From: UBA7672 sp041398245
GTDB lineage: Bacteria > Pseudomonadota > Alphaproteobacteria > Caulobacterales > Hyphomonadaceae
Direction of reading: 5' to 3'
DNA: 64,000 bases
Assembly (NCBI GenBank): GCA_041398245.1
Contig: JAWKVC010000017.1
Coordinates: 1 to 64,000 of the forward strand
Positions 32,775-42,067 of the stretch are shown one piece after another (the first letter of the stretch is position 1; each line of letters begins with the position of its first letter). The notes below the pieces were generated by a model. That model had not been told where the DNA came from, did no database searches, and saw only the letters and a list, made by a program, of their open reading frames with translations. Made by a program: the position numbers and the translations under genes.

Positions 32775-35700
32775 ATGCTGACAAGCAAAAGATATCGGCG
32801 TGTGTCGGCGGCTGCGCTGGCGTTCGGAGCGTGGGGAATCCCCGCGGCGTATGCGCAGACCACGGAACAGCCGACGACCGTAGAGCAGGTGCAACCGGAG
32901 CAGCCGGAAGGCGAGACCCGCGACCGGGTCATCGTTACCGGCTCCAATATCGCAACGGCGGCGGAAGACGCGCCATTGCCAGTAGAAGTCTACACGGCCG
33001 ATGAGTCGTTCAAACAGGGCGGCCAGAACGCGCTTGAATTCACCAAGTCGCTGAGCGTCGTTGGCTCGACGTTGGGTGAGACCAACCAGTTCCAGGCGGG
33101 CTACGGCAATATCGGCGCAGCCACGCTGAACCTGCGCGGTCTTGGCGGCGGCCGCACGCTGACCATCTTCAACGGCCGGCGGTTCAGCGAAAACATCAAC
33201 ATGATCCCGCAGATCGCGCTGTCGCGAACGGAGATTCTGAAGGACGGCGGCGCAGTGATCTACGGCGCCGACGCAACCGGCGGTGTCGTCAACTTCATCA
33301 CGCGCGACAGCTTTGACGGTTTCATCGCCGACGCCGAATACAAGTTCATCGATGGATCCGATGGCGACTACAATCTCGGCATGTTGTGGGGAACCAATCT
33401 CGACAACGGCAACATCATGCTGTCGTACGAGTTCTCACACCGCAGCGAACTCGATGTCCTTGAGCGTGACTGGACGGTGCACTCCTTCGCTGAGAACAGC
33501 ACGCCCTGGGCGCCGTACCACAACTACGCGACCTACATTCTCCGGCCCACGGATGCGACTGCGGGCCTCGCCCCCAACATCCCCGGCCTTGGCAGGACGT
33601 GGGGTCCGGTTGCTGACTGGGATCGCGCCGGCTCGGACTGCGAGAACTCCACGGGTCCGGTTCAGGGCATCGATACGACGTTGAGCGGACTGCCAGTCTG
33701 CTGGTGGAACTACATGATCCACACCTACAACCTCGTCGAGGAGCAGGACCAGCATCGCGCCTACCTGCAGATCACTAACGACCTTTCAGATTCTGTCCGT
33801 TTCACCGGGCAGCTGTCCTACGGCAAGTCCAGCGTGCCGCGCATCGGCACGGTGGCCTCGTATCAGGCCAACGTTGGTCCGGGTCCGGGTTCGGGCACAG
33901 CCTTCCAGTACTATGTGCCGGCGACCAACCCGTACTTCGCCGACTTCCTGACTCAAAACGCGGCCCAGATTCCAGTTCCCGCGGCTTACATCGCCGGCGC
34001 CGATCAGTTCCTGTCGATCTTCTTCGGTCCGTCTGGCGCGCCCCATCTTCCGTCGGGCGAGGGCACCATGCCTTCGACAGAACTCGAGAACTGGAACGCG
34101 GTTGCCGCTCTCGAAGGCGATTTCGGCGACATGGCCGGGGAATGGCTGAATTCGTGGAAAGTATCCGGCGCATTCAACTACGCCACCACAACCACTACGC
34201 TTCCGGATACGATCTCCCATCGTGTGCAGGATGCGCTCAACGGCTTTGGCGGACCGAACTGCAACGCGGCCGACCTCGTGCCTGACCGGTTCGATATGGC
34301 CTCCGTCGATCTCAACAATGACGGCATTGTCACCAGCCAGGAATGGAATTCGGTCGTCGGCATTCAGAACCCGGCTGAGGCCGGCAAGAATGGCTGTCTC
34401 TACCTGAACCCGTTCTCCAGCAGCTATCCCGCAAACGGCACGTTCGGCACGCCGAACCCACGCTACATTGCGGGTAATGACATCCCGCCCGAACTCTCTG
34501 CCTGGCTCTATGATGAGCGCTGGGAAGAGTCGGTCTCGACGAACCTCGTTGTCGATGCCCTGGTCTCAGGCGGTACGCCGCTTGAACTGCCCGGCGGCAA
34601 GGTGGCGTGGGCGGCCGGCGGCCAGTGGCGGCAGAGCGAGTTCCGCGACCAGATCCGCAGCGACTACATGGATCCGGATGTGTATCCGTGCGCATGGGCT
34701 GGCCAGCAGCCGGGCGACGTAGGCTGCGCGCCGACGGGACAATCGCCCTTCTTCTTCTTTGGCCAGAACAACCAGAGCCGGTCCGATCAGCAGCAATATT
34801 CCTACTTTGGAGAACTGCGGATCCCCGCGCTCGACAACCTCAACTTCCAGCTTGCCGCCCGCCGCGAGGAGTTCCCGCAATCGGGCCTCGGCTCCACCGT
34901 CTACAAGATCGCGGGCAAGTGGGATCCGGTTGACTGGCTGTCGCTACGCGGTTCGTTCGGCACCAACTATGCGACGCCGCCGGCCAGCTTCATCCCCGGC
35001 CAGATCTCAAGCGGCCTGTCGTTGATCGCCAACGCCGGCAACAAGTATCTGCGCGTGCAGACCGAAACCCTGAGCGGTGTGAAGCCGGAGACAGCAGAGG
35101 TCGCCAACTTCGGCGCCATCTTCTACTTCAGCAACCTGCCGCTCAACGGTTCGCTGCGGGCCAGCGTCGATTACTTCGACTTCAAGATTATCGACGAGAT
35201 CAAGACGGTCAGCCACAACCAGATCCTGAACAGCGTCTTCGTGGGTGCGCGCGGGGCCAGCCAGCCGATCAACTGCTCGGCGCCGCTCATCGACCGGATC
35301 ACCTTCATCAACGGTCAAGGCGCCTCGGGGTGCACCCAGGGCACCACGGTCGGCGACGATGTCACCAGCATCCGCTCGGTGCGCGGCAACGGCCCGGGCG
35401 CCCGCACAAACGGCATCGACTACGACATCACGTATGATTTCGAAGCCTTGGGCGGGGACATGACAGCCTCGCTGACGGCGACGAACATCATGACGTACGA
35501 GATCGACGCCTTCGCGCTCAACGGCATCGAACTCAGCCCCGCCGTCGACGGGCTTGGCTTCGCCAACTACTCGCGCGACGGGGACCTTGTGTCCGAGTGG
35601 CGCGGCAACGCCTCGCTCAACTACGCCATCGGCGAGCACAACCTGCGCTACGTTGTGCGCTACATCCAGGGCGTGACTGACGACCGTTACGCCAATGTGG

Positions 35701-35897
35701 AGATCGACGACTTCATCACGTCGAACCTCTACTACCAGTACACCCTGCCGTGGGATGATGGTCTGACGCTTAGCCTGTCGATCGAGAACCTGACGGATGA
35801 AGATCCGCCGTTCACGATCCAGCAGTACAGCTACGACCCGTTCATCGGGAACCCGCTGGGCCGCACCTACGAGATCGGGCTCCGCAAGACCTTCTAG
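32775..35897 (+). CDS. TonB-dependent outer membrane receptor
   Basis: The protein has 1040 residues from ATG 32775, eight bases after GGAGG; upstream ATG 32769 and GTG 32739 are in frame. The signal peptide ends at 'AAYAQT'. The plug domain shows a TonB-box-like 'DRVIVTGSNIATAAE', then 'LSVVGSTLGETN', 'TLNLRGLGGGRTLTIFNGRR' (about residue 118, position only) and 'ILKDGGAVIYGADATGGVVNF'. The 22-strand barrel ends in the outer membrane signature 'YEIGLRKTF' with terminal Phe. Such receptors import large substrates with energy from TonB-ExbBD. Long Gly/Asp-rich loops and several Cys suggest a Caulobacterales-type receptor of the oar or omp-like subclass. The substrate is unknown. Confidence 0.95.
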   Translation: MLTSKRYRRVSAAALAFGAWGIPAAYAQTTEQPTTVEQVQPEQPEGETRDRVIVTGSNIATAAEDAPLPVEVYTADESFKQGGQNALEFTKSLSVVGSTLGETNQFQAGYGNIGAATLNLRGLGGGRTLTIFNGRRFSENINMIPQIALSRTEILKDGGAVIYGADATGGVVNFITRDSFDGFIADAEYKFIDGSDGDYNLGMLWGTNLDNGNIMLSYEFSHRSELDVLERDWTVHSFAENSTPWAPYHNYATYILRPTDATAGLAPNIPGLGRTWGPVADWDRAGSDCENSTGPVQGIDTTLSGLPVCWWNYMIHTYNLVEEQDQHRAYLQITNDLSDSVRFTGQLSYGKSSVPRIGTVASYQANVGPGPGSGTAFQYYVPATNPYFADFLTQNAAQIPVPAAYIAGADQFLSIFFGPSGAPHLPSGEGTMPSTELENWNAVAALEGDFGDMAGEWLNSWKVSGAFNYATTTTTLPDTISHRVQDALNGFGGPNCNAADLVPDRFDMASVDLNNDGIVTSQEWNSVVGIQNPAEAGKNGCLYLNPFSSSYPANGTFGTPNPRYIAGNDIPPELSAWLYDERWEESVSTNLVVDALVSGGTPLELPGGKVAWAAGGQWRQSEFRDQIRSDYMDPDVYPCAWAGQQPGDVGCAPTGQSPFFFFGQNNQSRSDQQQYSYFGELRIPALDNLNFQLAARREEFPQSGLGSTVYKIAGKWDPVDWLSLRGSFGTNYATPPASFIPGQISSGLSLIANAGNKYLRVQTETLSGVKPETAEVANFGAIFYFSNLPLNGSLRASVDYFDFKIIDEIKTVSHNQILNSVFVGARGASQPINCSAPLIDRITFINGQGASGCTQGTTVGDDVTSIRSVRGNGPGARTNGIDYDITYDFEALGGDMTASLTATNIMTYEIDAFALNGIELSPAVDGLGFANYSRDGDLVSEWRGNASLNYAIGEHNLRYVVRYIQGVTDDRYANVEIDDFITSNLYYQYTLPWDDGLTLSLSIENLTDEDPPFTIQQYSYDPFIGNPLGRTYEIGLRKTF

Positions 35898-35921
35898 GGC
35901 GTCCTGTCGCGCTCATGACTG

Positions 35922-35956
35922 CCCCGGCTGCTATCCGCAGCCGGGGTTTTCTTTTT
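35922..35956 (+). terminator. Intrinsic terminator after the TonB receptor
   Basis: CCCCGGCTG (35922-35930) and CAGCCGGGG (35938-35946) pair around a 7-base loop. TTTTCTTTTT follows. It ends 10 bases before the leuC stop of the opposite strand. Confidence 0.93.
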
Positions 35957-35966
35957 GGGCTTCAGA

Positions 35967-37370
35967 TCAGGCTGTAATCACGCCGGCAATCGCGGCCTTG
36001 GCGGCGAGCACCGGGCTCATCAGGTGCGTGCGGCCGCCGCGCCCCTGCCGCCCCTCGAAATTGCGGTTCGAGGTCGAGGCGCAACGTTCGCCCGGCGCCA
36101 GGATGTCGGGGTTCATGCCGAGGCACATCGAACAGCCCGGCTCCCGCCATTCGAAACCGGCGTCGAGGAACACCTTGTCGAGACCTTCTTCCTCGGCCTG
36201 CGCGCGCACGAGGCCCGAACCCGGCACCACCATGGCGCGCACGCCCGTCGCAACCCGCTGCCCGCGCGCGATCTCGGCGGCGGCGCGCAGATCCTCGATG
36301 CGGGAATTGGTGCATGAGCCGATGAAGACGCGGTCGATCTTGAGGCCTTCCAGCTTCTGCCCCGGCGCAATGCCCATATAGGCGAGGGCGCGCTCGGCAG
36401 CTTCGCGCTTCACCGGATCAGTGATCTGGTCGGGATCCGGCGCGGTTGCTGTGATGGCGGACGCCTGCTCCGGGCTTGTACCCCAGGTGATCGTCGCCGG
36501 CACATCCTCGGCCGCAATGTCAATGACTGCGTCCCACTGCGCGCCCTCATCCGAGAACAGCGTTTTCCAGTGCTGCACGGCGGTTTCCCATTGTCCGCCC
36601 TTGGGTGTCGATGGCCGGCCCTGCATCCAGGCGACAGTCGTCTCGTCCGGCGCGATCAATCCGGCGCGCGCGCCGCCCTCGATCGACAGGTTGCACAACG
36701 TCATCCGGCCTTCTATCGAGAGCGACCGGACGGCCGATCCCATGTACTCGATCACATGGCCGGCCCCGCCATTCGTTCCGATGATGGAGATGAGGTGCAA
36801 GGCAAGATCCTTGGCGCCGACGCCGGGATGGAATTCCCCTTCGACGCGCACGGCCATGTTTTTCATCTTGCGGGCGCGCAGCGTCTGCGTCGCCAGCACA
36901 TGCTCGACCTCGCTGGTGCCGATGCCGTGCGCCAGCGCGCCGAAGGCGCCATGGGTCGAGGTGTGACTGTCGCCGCAAACGATGGTGAGGCCCGGCTGCG
37001 TGCGGCCCTGTTCGGGGCCAACCACATGGACGATGCCATTATTGGGATCCCCCATCGGGAAGAACGTGATGCCGTGTTCCTTTACATTCGCCGCCAGCGT
37101 TTCAAGCTGCTGGCGCGCCTCGGGGTCTTTCACGCCCGCCATGCCAAGCGACTGGCCCTCGGTCGGCGTGTTGTGGTCGGCGACAGCCAGCGTGAGGTCC
37201 GGCCGGCGCACGCGGCGATGGTTGGCCTTCAGGCCTGCGAAGGCCTGCGGCGTCGTCACCTCGTGGATCAGGTGAAGATCGATATAGAGAAGGCTCTCGC
37301 CCGTCGCCTTGTCGGTCGAGACGACGTGGGCGTCCCAGATCTTGTCGTAGAGGGTGCGAGGTGAAGCCAT
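35967..37370 (-). CDS. leuC: 3-isopropylmalate dehydratase large subunit
   Basis: The protein has 467 residues. With LeuD it isomerises 2-isopropylmalate to 3-isopropylmalate in leucine synthesis, using a [4Fe-4S] cluster. The cluster ligands are seen in 'IGSCTNSRIEDL' and 'PGCSMCLGMNPD', and the N-terminal 'LIYIDLHLIHEVTTPQAF' region and 'VCGDSHTSTHGAFGALAHGIG' core (near residue 130, position only) are canonical. leuD is not adjacent; downstream on the minus strand lies only the receptor gene in the opposite orientation. leuD and leuB should be elsewhere on the chromosome. Confidence 0.95.
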   Translation of the reverse strand: MASPRTLYDKIWDAHVVSTDKATGESLLYIDLHLIHEVTTPQAFAGLKANHRRVRRPDLTLAVADHNTPTEGQSLGMAGVKDPEARQQLETLAANVKEHGITFFPMGDPNNGIVHVVGPEQGRTQPGLTIVCGDSHTSTHGAFGALAHGIGTSEVEHVLATQTLRARKMKNMAVRVEGEFHPGVGAKDLALHLISIIGTNGGAGHVIEYMGSAVRSLSIEGRMTLCNLSIEGGARAGLIAPDETTVAWMQGRPSTPKGGQWETAVQHWKTLFSDEGAQWDAVIDIAAEDVPATITWGTSPEQASAITATAPDPDQITDPVKREAAERALAYMGIAPGQKLEGLKIDRVFIGSCTNSRIEDLRAAAEIARGQRVATGVRAMVVPGSGLVRAQAEEEGLDKVFLDAGFEWREPGCSMCLGMNPDILAPGERCASTSNRNFEGRQGRGGRTHLMSPVLAAKAAIAGVITA

Positions 37371-37412
37371 GCCCGGCTATATGCGCGGGGGCAGGGCCGG
37401 CCGCAAGGGCAG

Positions 37413-38087
37413 CTACAACCAGCTCGCGATCGTGGAGAGGGGCTTCTTGATCATCGCGTGGGTCGGCACCGTCGCATCCGGGGCAGGATAGCCCGCGACC
37501 AGAAGCAGGAAGGGTTTTTCTGACGCCGGCCGGCCGCAAATCTCGTTCAGAAATCCCATGGGCGCGGGCGTGTGCGTCAAAGTCGCCAGCCCGGCCTGAT
37601 GCAGGGCCGCGATCAGGAATCCGGTCGCAATGCCGACGGACTCGGTCACGTAGTAGTTCTTGGTCCTGCCGTCTTCGGCGATGCCGCCGCGTTTCTGCGC
37701 GAAGACGGCGATGAGCCATGGCGCGGCTTCCAGGAACGCCTTGTCTGCGTCGGTTCCAAGCGGCGCGAGGTCGGCCAGCCAGGCGTCACCCGCCTTGCCG
37801 TCATAGAACGCGCGTTCCTCCGCTTCGGCTGCTTCGCGAACGCGCCGCTTTGCATCGGCGGACCCGATCACCGCAAAGTGCCAGGGCTGATGGTTGGCGC
37901 CGCTGGGTGCGAGGCCGGCCGTCTGGGTGCACATCTCGATGATCTCGCGCGCCACCGGGCGGTCGGAAAAATCGCGGATCGTGTGGCGCGTCCGCATGCG
38001 CGCCAGAAATACCGCCGCGGCGGCGCGCATCTCGTCGGGCGATAGTTCGGTGAAATCCGACAGCGGGACTTTGTCGTGGTCCTTCAT
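37413..38087 (-). CDS. Nitroreductase-family FMN oxidoreductase
   Basis: The protein has 224 residues from ATG 38087 (GGAGG eight bases upstream). The FMN-binding 'RTRHTIRDFSDRPV' near residue 30, 'AGLAPSGANHQPWHFAVI' near 60 and 'GIATGFLIAALHQAGL' near 155 define the nitroreductase fold. The family reduces nitro compounds, quinones or flavins with NAD(P)H, usually as dimers. The physiological substrate is unknown. The gene precedes leuC on the same strand with 42 bases between. Confidence 0.9.
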   Translation of the reverse strand: MKDHDKVPLSDFTELSPDEMRAAAAVFLARMRTRHTIRDFSDRPVAREIIEMCTQTAGLAPSGANHQPWHFAVIGSADAKRRVREAAEAEERAFYDGKAGDAWLADLAPLGTDADKAFLEAAPWLIAVFAQKRGGIAEDGRTKNYYVTESVGIATGFLIAALHQAGLATLTHTPAPMGFLNEICGRPASEKPFLLLVAGYPAPDATVPTHAMIKKPLSTIASWL

Positions 38088-38269
38088 GCCGCGCCTCCAT
38101 CCATCGCCGGTCCGGATCCATATGCGCGGGGAGCAGGAAACGGGCAAGCCGGACAGGTCTGGCCGGAGCAGAGCGTCAATAGGTCCCCGTCTGGCGCCTT
38201 GCCGGATGGACAGATCGTGTAAGGTAGACGCTGGCCGTCGCCGGCCACACTCCAGGGGATATTCCGCGC

Positions 38270-39361
38270 ATGACTTCGCTGTTTGAACCGCTGCCGCTCA
38301 GCCACGGTCCGGCCCTGAAGAACCGGTTCATGCTCGCCCCGCTCACCAACCTGCAAAGCCATGCCGACGGGCGGCTGTCTGACGACGAATTCAACTGGCT
38401 CACCATGCGCGCAAAGGGAGGCTTCGGCCTCACCATGACGTGCGCCTCCCATGTCCAGCGCGAGGGGCAGGGCTTTCCCGGCCAGCTCGGATGCTGGGAC
38501 GACATGCACCTCGAAGGGCTTGCGCGCCTCGCTCAGGGCCTCAAGGCGCACGACACGCACGCGGTGGTTCAGCTGCATCATGCCGGCATGCGCTCGCCGA
38601 AGCAGCTGATCGGTGGCGATCCGATGTGTCCGTCCGACAATGCTGAAACCGGCGCTCGCGGCATGACGCTGGCCGAGGTCGAAGCTTCACGCGACGCCTT
38701 CATCGCCGCCGCGCGCCGCGCCGAGAAGGCGGGCTTCCATGGCGTCGAGCTTCATGGCGCCCACGGCTATCTCATCTGCCAGTTCCTGAGCTCCGAGATA
38801 AACCGGCGCGAGGACAGATATGGCGGATCGATCGAGAACCGCGCGCGCCTCCTGTTCGAAATCATCGATGGCGTTCGCGCCGAATGCGGCAAGGATTTCA
38901 GCCTCGGCGTCCGTCTGTCGCCCGAGCGCTTCGGCCTGCGGCTGTCCGAAATAGCAGAAGTGGCCCGGCGCCTGCTGCGCGACGACCGTATCGACTATCT
39001 CGACATGTCACTGTGGGACGCCTTCAAGGAGCCGGAGGAGGCCGAACACAAGGGTCGCAGCCTGATGTCGGTCTTCGCCTCGCTTGAACGCGGCAAGACC
39101 CGCCTCGGCGCCGCCGGCAAGATCAATAGCGGCGAAGCCTGCCGCCGCGCGATGGAGGCCGGTCTCGACTATGTCGTCATCGGCCGCGCGGCCATCCTGC
39201 ACCATGATTTCCCGAAGCGCGTCGAGGCCGACGCGGATTTCAGGCCGGCGGCTCTGCCGGTCGCCGCCGATCATCTCCGCAGCGAAGGGCTGGGGGAGGC
39301 GTTCGTCGGCTACATGCGCACATGGAAAGGCTTCGTGGCGGATGAGGCCGCCGTCAGCTGA
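38270..39361 (+). CDS. Old-yellow-enzyme family NADH:flavin oxidoreductase
   Basis: The protein has 363 residues, a beta/alpha barrel binding FMN. It opens 'LKNRFMLAPLTNLQSHADG', with 'VVQLHHAGMRSP' giving the active-site His and 'GVELHGAHGYLICQFLS' and 'NRREDRYGGSIENRARL' conserved. The usual active Tyr region is hard to place. The length matches the short OYE class without the FeS/NAD domain of dienoyl-CoA reductase. It probably reduces activated alkenes. The last 8 bases overlap the convergent oxidoreductase gene (39354-40292). Confidence 0.9.
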   Translation: MTSLFEPLPLSHGPALKNRFMLAPLTNLQSHADGRLSDDEFNWLTMRAKGGFGLTMTCASHVQREGQGFPGQLGCWDDMHLEGLARLAQGLKAHDTHAVVQLHHAGMRSPKQLIGGDPMCPSDNAETGARGMTLAEVEASRDAFIAAARRAEKAGFHGVELHGAHGYLICQFLSSEINRREDRYGGSIENRARLLFEIIDGVRAECGKDFSLGVRLSPERFGLRLSEIAEVARRLLRDDRIDYLDMSLWDAFKEPEEAEHKGRSLMSVFASLERGKTRLGAAGKINSGEACRRAMEAGLDYVVIGRAAILHHDFPKRVEADADFRPAALPVAADHLRSEGLGEAFVGYMRTWKGFVADEAAVS

Positions 39362-40292
39362 TCACCCGGTTCATCCGCGCCAACGTTTCAGCAAACTCGG
39401 CCATCGTCTCGTCGAGGATCTGTTTCACCGGTTTGACCTCGGTGATCCGTCCAGCCACCTGGCCGGTCAGCGCAATGCCGGCTTCCAGATCGCCCTTGAA
39501 ATAGACATCCTGCGTACGCGCGAACTCGCCAAAGATATTGGGCGAACCTTCATTCTCCAGCCGCGTCGTCCGCTCGGTCCGCAGGGCGCGCAGGGCGGGG
39601 CCCGGACCCTTGCGATTCAGGAACACCGTGTCGGTCGCCTCGGCGTTGACGATGGCGTCCTTCCAGTTGCTGTGAACCGGGCTTTCGGCGGACGACAGGA
39701 TGCGCGTTCCCATCAGCACGCCCTCCGCGCCGAGCGCGAACGCCGCGGCCATGGAGCGGCCGTCCATGATGCCGCCAGCCGCCACGACGGGAATGGCCAC
39801 CCGCTCGCACACCAGTGGAATCAGGACCATGGAGGCGACGTCCTTCGGGTTCTTGAAGCCGCCGCCTTCGCCGCCCTCCACGATCAGGCCGTCAACGCCT
39901 GCCTCTACCGCGCGCAATGCGCCGGCCAGATTGGGCACGACATGGAACACGGTCAGCCCGGCGCCCTTCAGCATGGCCGTGTATTTCATCGGATCGCCGG
40001 CCGAGGTCGTGACGAATTTCACGCCTTGGTCGATCACGAACTGCACGATACCGGGATCGCGCACGAAGGCCTGCGCCACATTCACGCCGAACGGCTTGTC
40101 GGTCAGCGTGCGCATCTTCACGATCTCTTCCTTCACCGCGTCGAGTTCGCCGGAAGAGGTCTCGATGATGCCCATGCCGCCTGCGTTGGAGACCGCTGAC
40201 GACAGCTGCGCCCGCGCGATCCAGCCCATGGCGGCCTGGATGATCGGCTTCTCGATGCCGAGCATGTTGGTAACGCGTGTGCGGAGGGTCAT
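39354..40292 (-). CDS. Nitronate monooxygenase/FabK-like flavin oxidoreductase
   Basis: The protein has 312 residues, an FMN-dependent TIM barrel with the family's 'PIIQAAMGWIARAQLSSAVSNAGGMGII' opening (near residue 15, position only), 'KPFGVNV', 'LIVEGGEGGGF' and 'IPVVAAGGIMDGRSMAAAFALGA'. In many nitronate monooxygenases and FabK the segment is E-GG-H, and that catalytic His is not seen here. The substrate is therefore open. It overlaps the DgkA-like gene upstream by 4 bases (ATGA) and the convergent OYE gene by 8. Confidence 0.85.
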   Translation of the reverse strand: MTLRTRVTNMLGIEKPIIQAAMGWIARAQLSSAVSNAGGMGIIETSSGELDAVKEEIVKMRTLTDKPFGVNVAQAFVRDPGIVQFVIDQGVKFVTTSAGDPMKYTAMLKGAGLTVFHVVPNLAGALRAVEAGVDGLIVEGGEGGGFKNPKDVASMVLIPLVCERVAIPVVAAGGIMDGRSMAAAFALGAEGVLMGTRILSSAESPVHSNWKDAIVNAEATDTVFLNRKGPGPALRALRTERTTRLENEGSPNIFGEFARTQDVYFKGDLEAGIALTGQVAGRITEVKPVKQILDETMAEFAETLARMNRVIS

Positions 40293-40654
40293 AGCGGCAA
40301 TCCGAAATAGGGAAGGAACACGAGAAGCGCGATGATAACCGCCACGAACGCCGCGACCAGTACTGCCCCAGCGGCAACATCCTTCGCGGCTTTCACCGAA
40401 ACATGGAACTCCGGCTGCACCACGTCACAGAGGTATTCGAAGGCTGTGTTCACGATCTCGGCCACCCATACGAAGCCGATGGCGAAGATGATCCAGCGCC
40501 AGTCGTAGAAGGACAGGTTCATCCAGACGCCCGCCGCGATCACGGCCACGGTCGCCGCAAGATGAATCCACGCATTGTGCTGCGTCTTCAGCATGAATCC
40601 GAGCCCGCGGAAGGCGTAGCCGAAGCTCCTGATGCGCTCGCCGAGACTGAACAT
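40289..40654 (-). CDS. DgkA-type lipid kinase (diacylglycerol or undecaprenol kinase)
   Basis: The protein has 121 residues from ATG 40654 (GGGGGC upstream); the 44-residue extension in the longer reading is unsupported. Three membrane helices are present: about 26-44, 51-71 and 93-114. The conserved loop 'EIVNTAFEYLCDVVQPEFHVSVKAAKDVAAGAVL' (residues about 62-96, position only) holds the Glu/Asn/Asp-Asp active-site set of DgkA. In Gram-negatives DgkA recycles diacylglycerol; Gram-positive relatives phosphorylate undecaprenol. Which substrate applies here is not settled. It is likely co-transcribed with the FMN enzyme gene downstream. Confidence 0.88.
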   Translation of the reverse strand: MFSLGERIRSFGYAFRGLGFMLKTQHNAWIHLAATVAVIAAGVWMNLSFYDWRWIIFAIGFVWVAEIVNTAFEYLCDVVQPEFHVSVKAAKDVAAGAVLVAAFVAVIIALLVFLPYFGLPL

Positions 40655-40858
40655 GTGGTAGCCCCCTTCATGGTCGAACCCATCTGGCTCAAGCCGCCCG
40701 CCGGATGCAACGCCTCGCGGGCGTGATGCTGGATTCGGCCGGTTGGCGAGGTGGCGCTCCGGGTGAATTCCACCCACAATCAAGGCTCATCAGCCGCGCG
40801 GATGTACAGCTTCCGCAGTTTTGTCCCCAGGCGAGAGCGCGTCGCTCGATAATCGCCG

Positions 40859-42064
40859 ATGACAGGCAATACCTCCAACCTTCAGCTTCCATACCTCGCC
40901 GTTGGGCAGGCGCAGAAGCACGTCACGGTCAACGAGTCGCTGCGCAAGCTCGACGCCATCATTCAGCTCAGCATCGTTTCGGCGACGACGACGGCTCAAC
41001 CCGCCAGCCCGAATGATGGCGACGTCTGGATCGCACCTCCGGGCAAGAGCGGCGCGCAATGGGATGCCTTCGCGGACGGGTCGTTGGCCTACTTCCGCGA
41101 TGGCGCCTGGGTGCAGATCGCGCCGCGCGAAGGATGGCTGGCCTGGGTGAAGGATACCGACGTCATGCTGGTCTACACCGGCGCTGCCTGGTCGACCGCG
41201 GCGCTGCGGTCCGGGCTCGGCCTCGGCTCGGCCGCGACGCAGAACACGGGCACCTCCGGAGCCAACGTGCCGCTGCTCAACGGAACGCTGACGTGGTCAG
41301 GGTCGCACAGCTTCACTGGATCAAGCTATCTCTTCCAGGCGTCCGGCGGCGCCACGAGCCTCACTGTCCGGGGCGACACCGGCGCGACGGCCTCCTACGA
41401 GCGTTCCGGCGACACGACTGGCGGCCCGATCTTCAACCTCCAGAAATCGCGCGGGGCGCTCCTGTCCCGCAGCAACATCGCGGCGAATGACACGCTCGGA
41501 ACATTCACGTTCAGCGGCTATGCGGATGGCGCCTTCCGTCCCGGCGCGCAGATCGTGACCAGCGTTCTGACCGCTTCGCCGGGCGGCGCGGACATGCAGT
41601 CCGAGATTTCATTCCTTACGTCCGGCGCCGGGTCCGTATCGCCATCGGCGCGTATGCGTATCCGCGACACGGCCGTCCGGCCCGGCGCCGACAACGCGCA
41701 GTCGCTCGGCGACGCCTCCTATCGCTGGTCCGAAGTGTTCGCCGGCGCCGGCGCGATCAATACATCCGATGCGCGCGAGAAGGCGATATTGCGCCCGCTG
41801 TCTGATGCGGAGAAACGGGCTGCGAAGCGCATCCTTGGCGGCGTCGGCGTGTTCCAATGGCTTGCCGCCGTTGAGGTGAAAGGCGAGGGCGCGCGCCTGC
41901 ATATCGGCGTCACGGCGCAGGCGGTGGAAGCGGCATTCGCTGCGGAAGGGCTTGATGCGCGCCGCTACGGCTTGTTCTGCGCCGATGCGGTCGGGGAGGG
42001 CGAACGCCTCGGCCTTCGCTACGACCAGCTGCTCGCGCTGATGCTTGCCGCGCTTGTGGCGTGA
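40859..42064 (+). CDS. Orphan phage/GTA-like fibre: DUF2793 domain plus S74 chaperone-like C-terminus
   Basis: The protein has 401 residues. The N-terminal DUF2793 domain (about 1-105) opens 'SNLQLPYLAVGQAQKHVTVNESLRKLD' (position about 5-30) with 'ASPNDGDVWIAPPGKSGAQW'. A beta-rich middle (about 115-270) has Gly/Thr/Ser repeats. The end (about 285-400) matches the intramolecular S74 chaperone used by phage fibres: 'AINTSDAREKAILRPL', 'GVTAQAVEAAFAAEGL' and a final hydrophobic helix. The Ser nucleophile of self-cleavage is in 'TSD'. There are no other phage genes around it. DUF2793 proteins occur with alphaproteobacterial gene-transfer agents and prophages, so this could be a GTA attachment or spike gene located outside its main cluster. 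Confidence 0.82.
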   Translation: MTGNTSNLQLPYLAVGQAQKHVTVNESLRKLDAIIQLSIVSATTTAQPASPNDGDVWIAPPGKSGAQWDAFADGSLAYFRDGAWVQIAPREGWLAWVKDTDVMLVYTGAAWSTAALRSGLGLGSAATQNTGTSGANVPLLNGTLTWSGSHSFTGSSYLFQASGGATSLTVRGDTGATASYERSGDTTGGPIFNLQKSRGALLSRSNIAANDTLGTFTFSGYADGAFRPGAQIVTSVLTASPGGADMQSEISFLTSGAGSVSPSARMRIRDTAVRPGADNAQSLGDASYRWSEVFAGAGAINTSDAREKAILRPLSDAEKRAAKRILGGVGVFQWLAAVEVKGEGARLHIGVTAQAVEAAFAAEGLDARRYGLFCADAVGEGERLGLRYDQLLALMLAALVA

Positions 42065-42067
42065 GCC

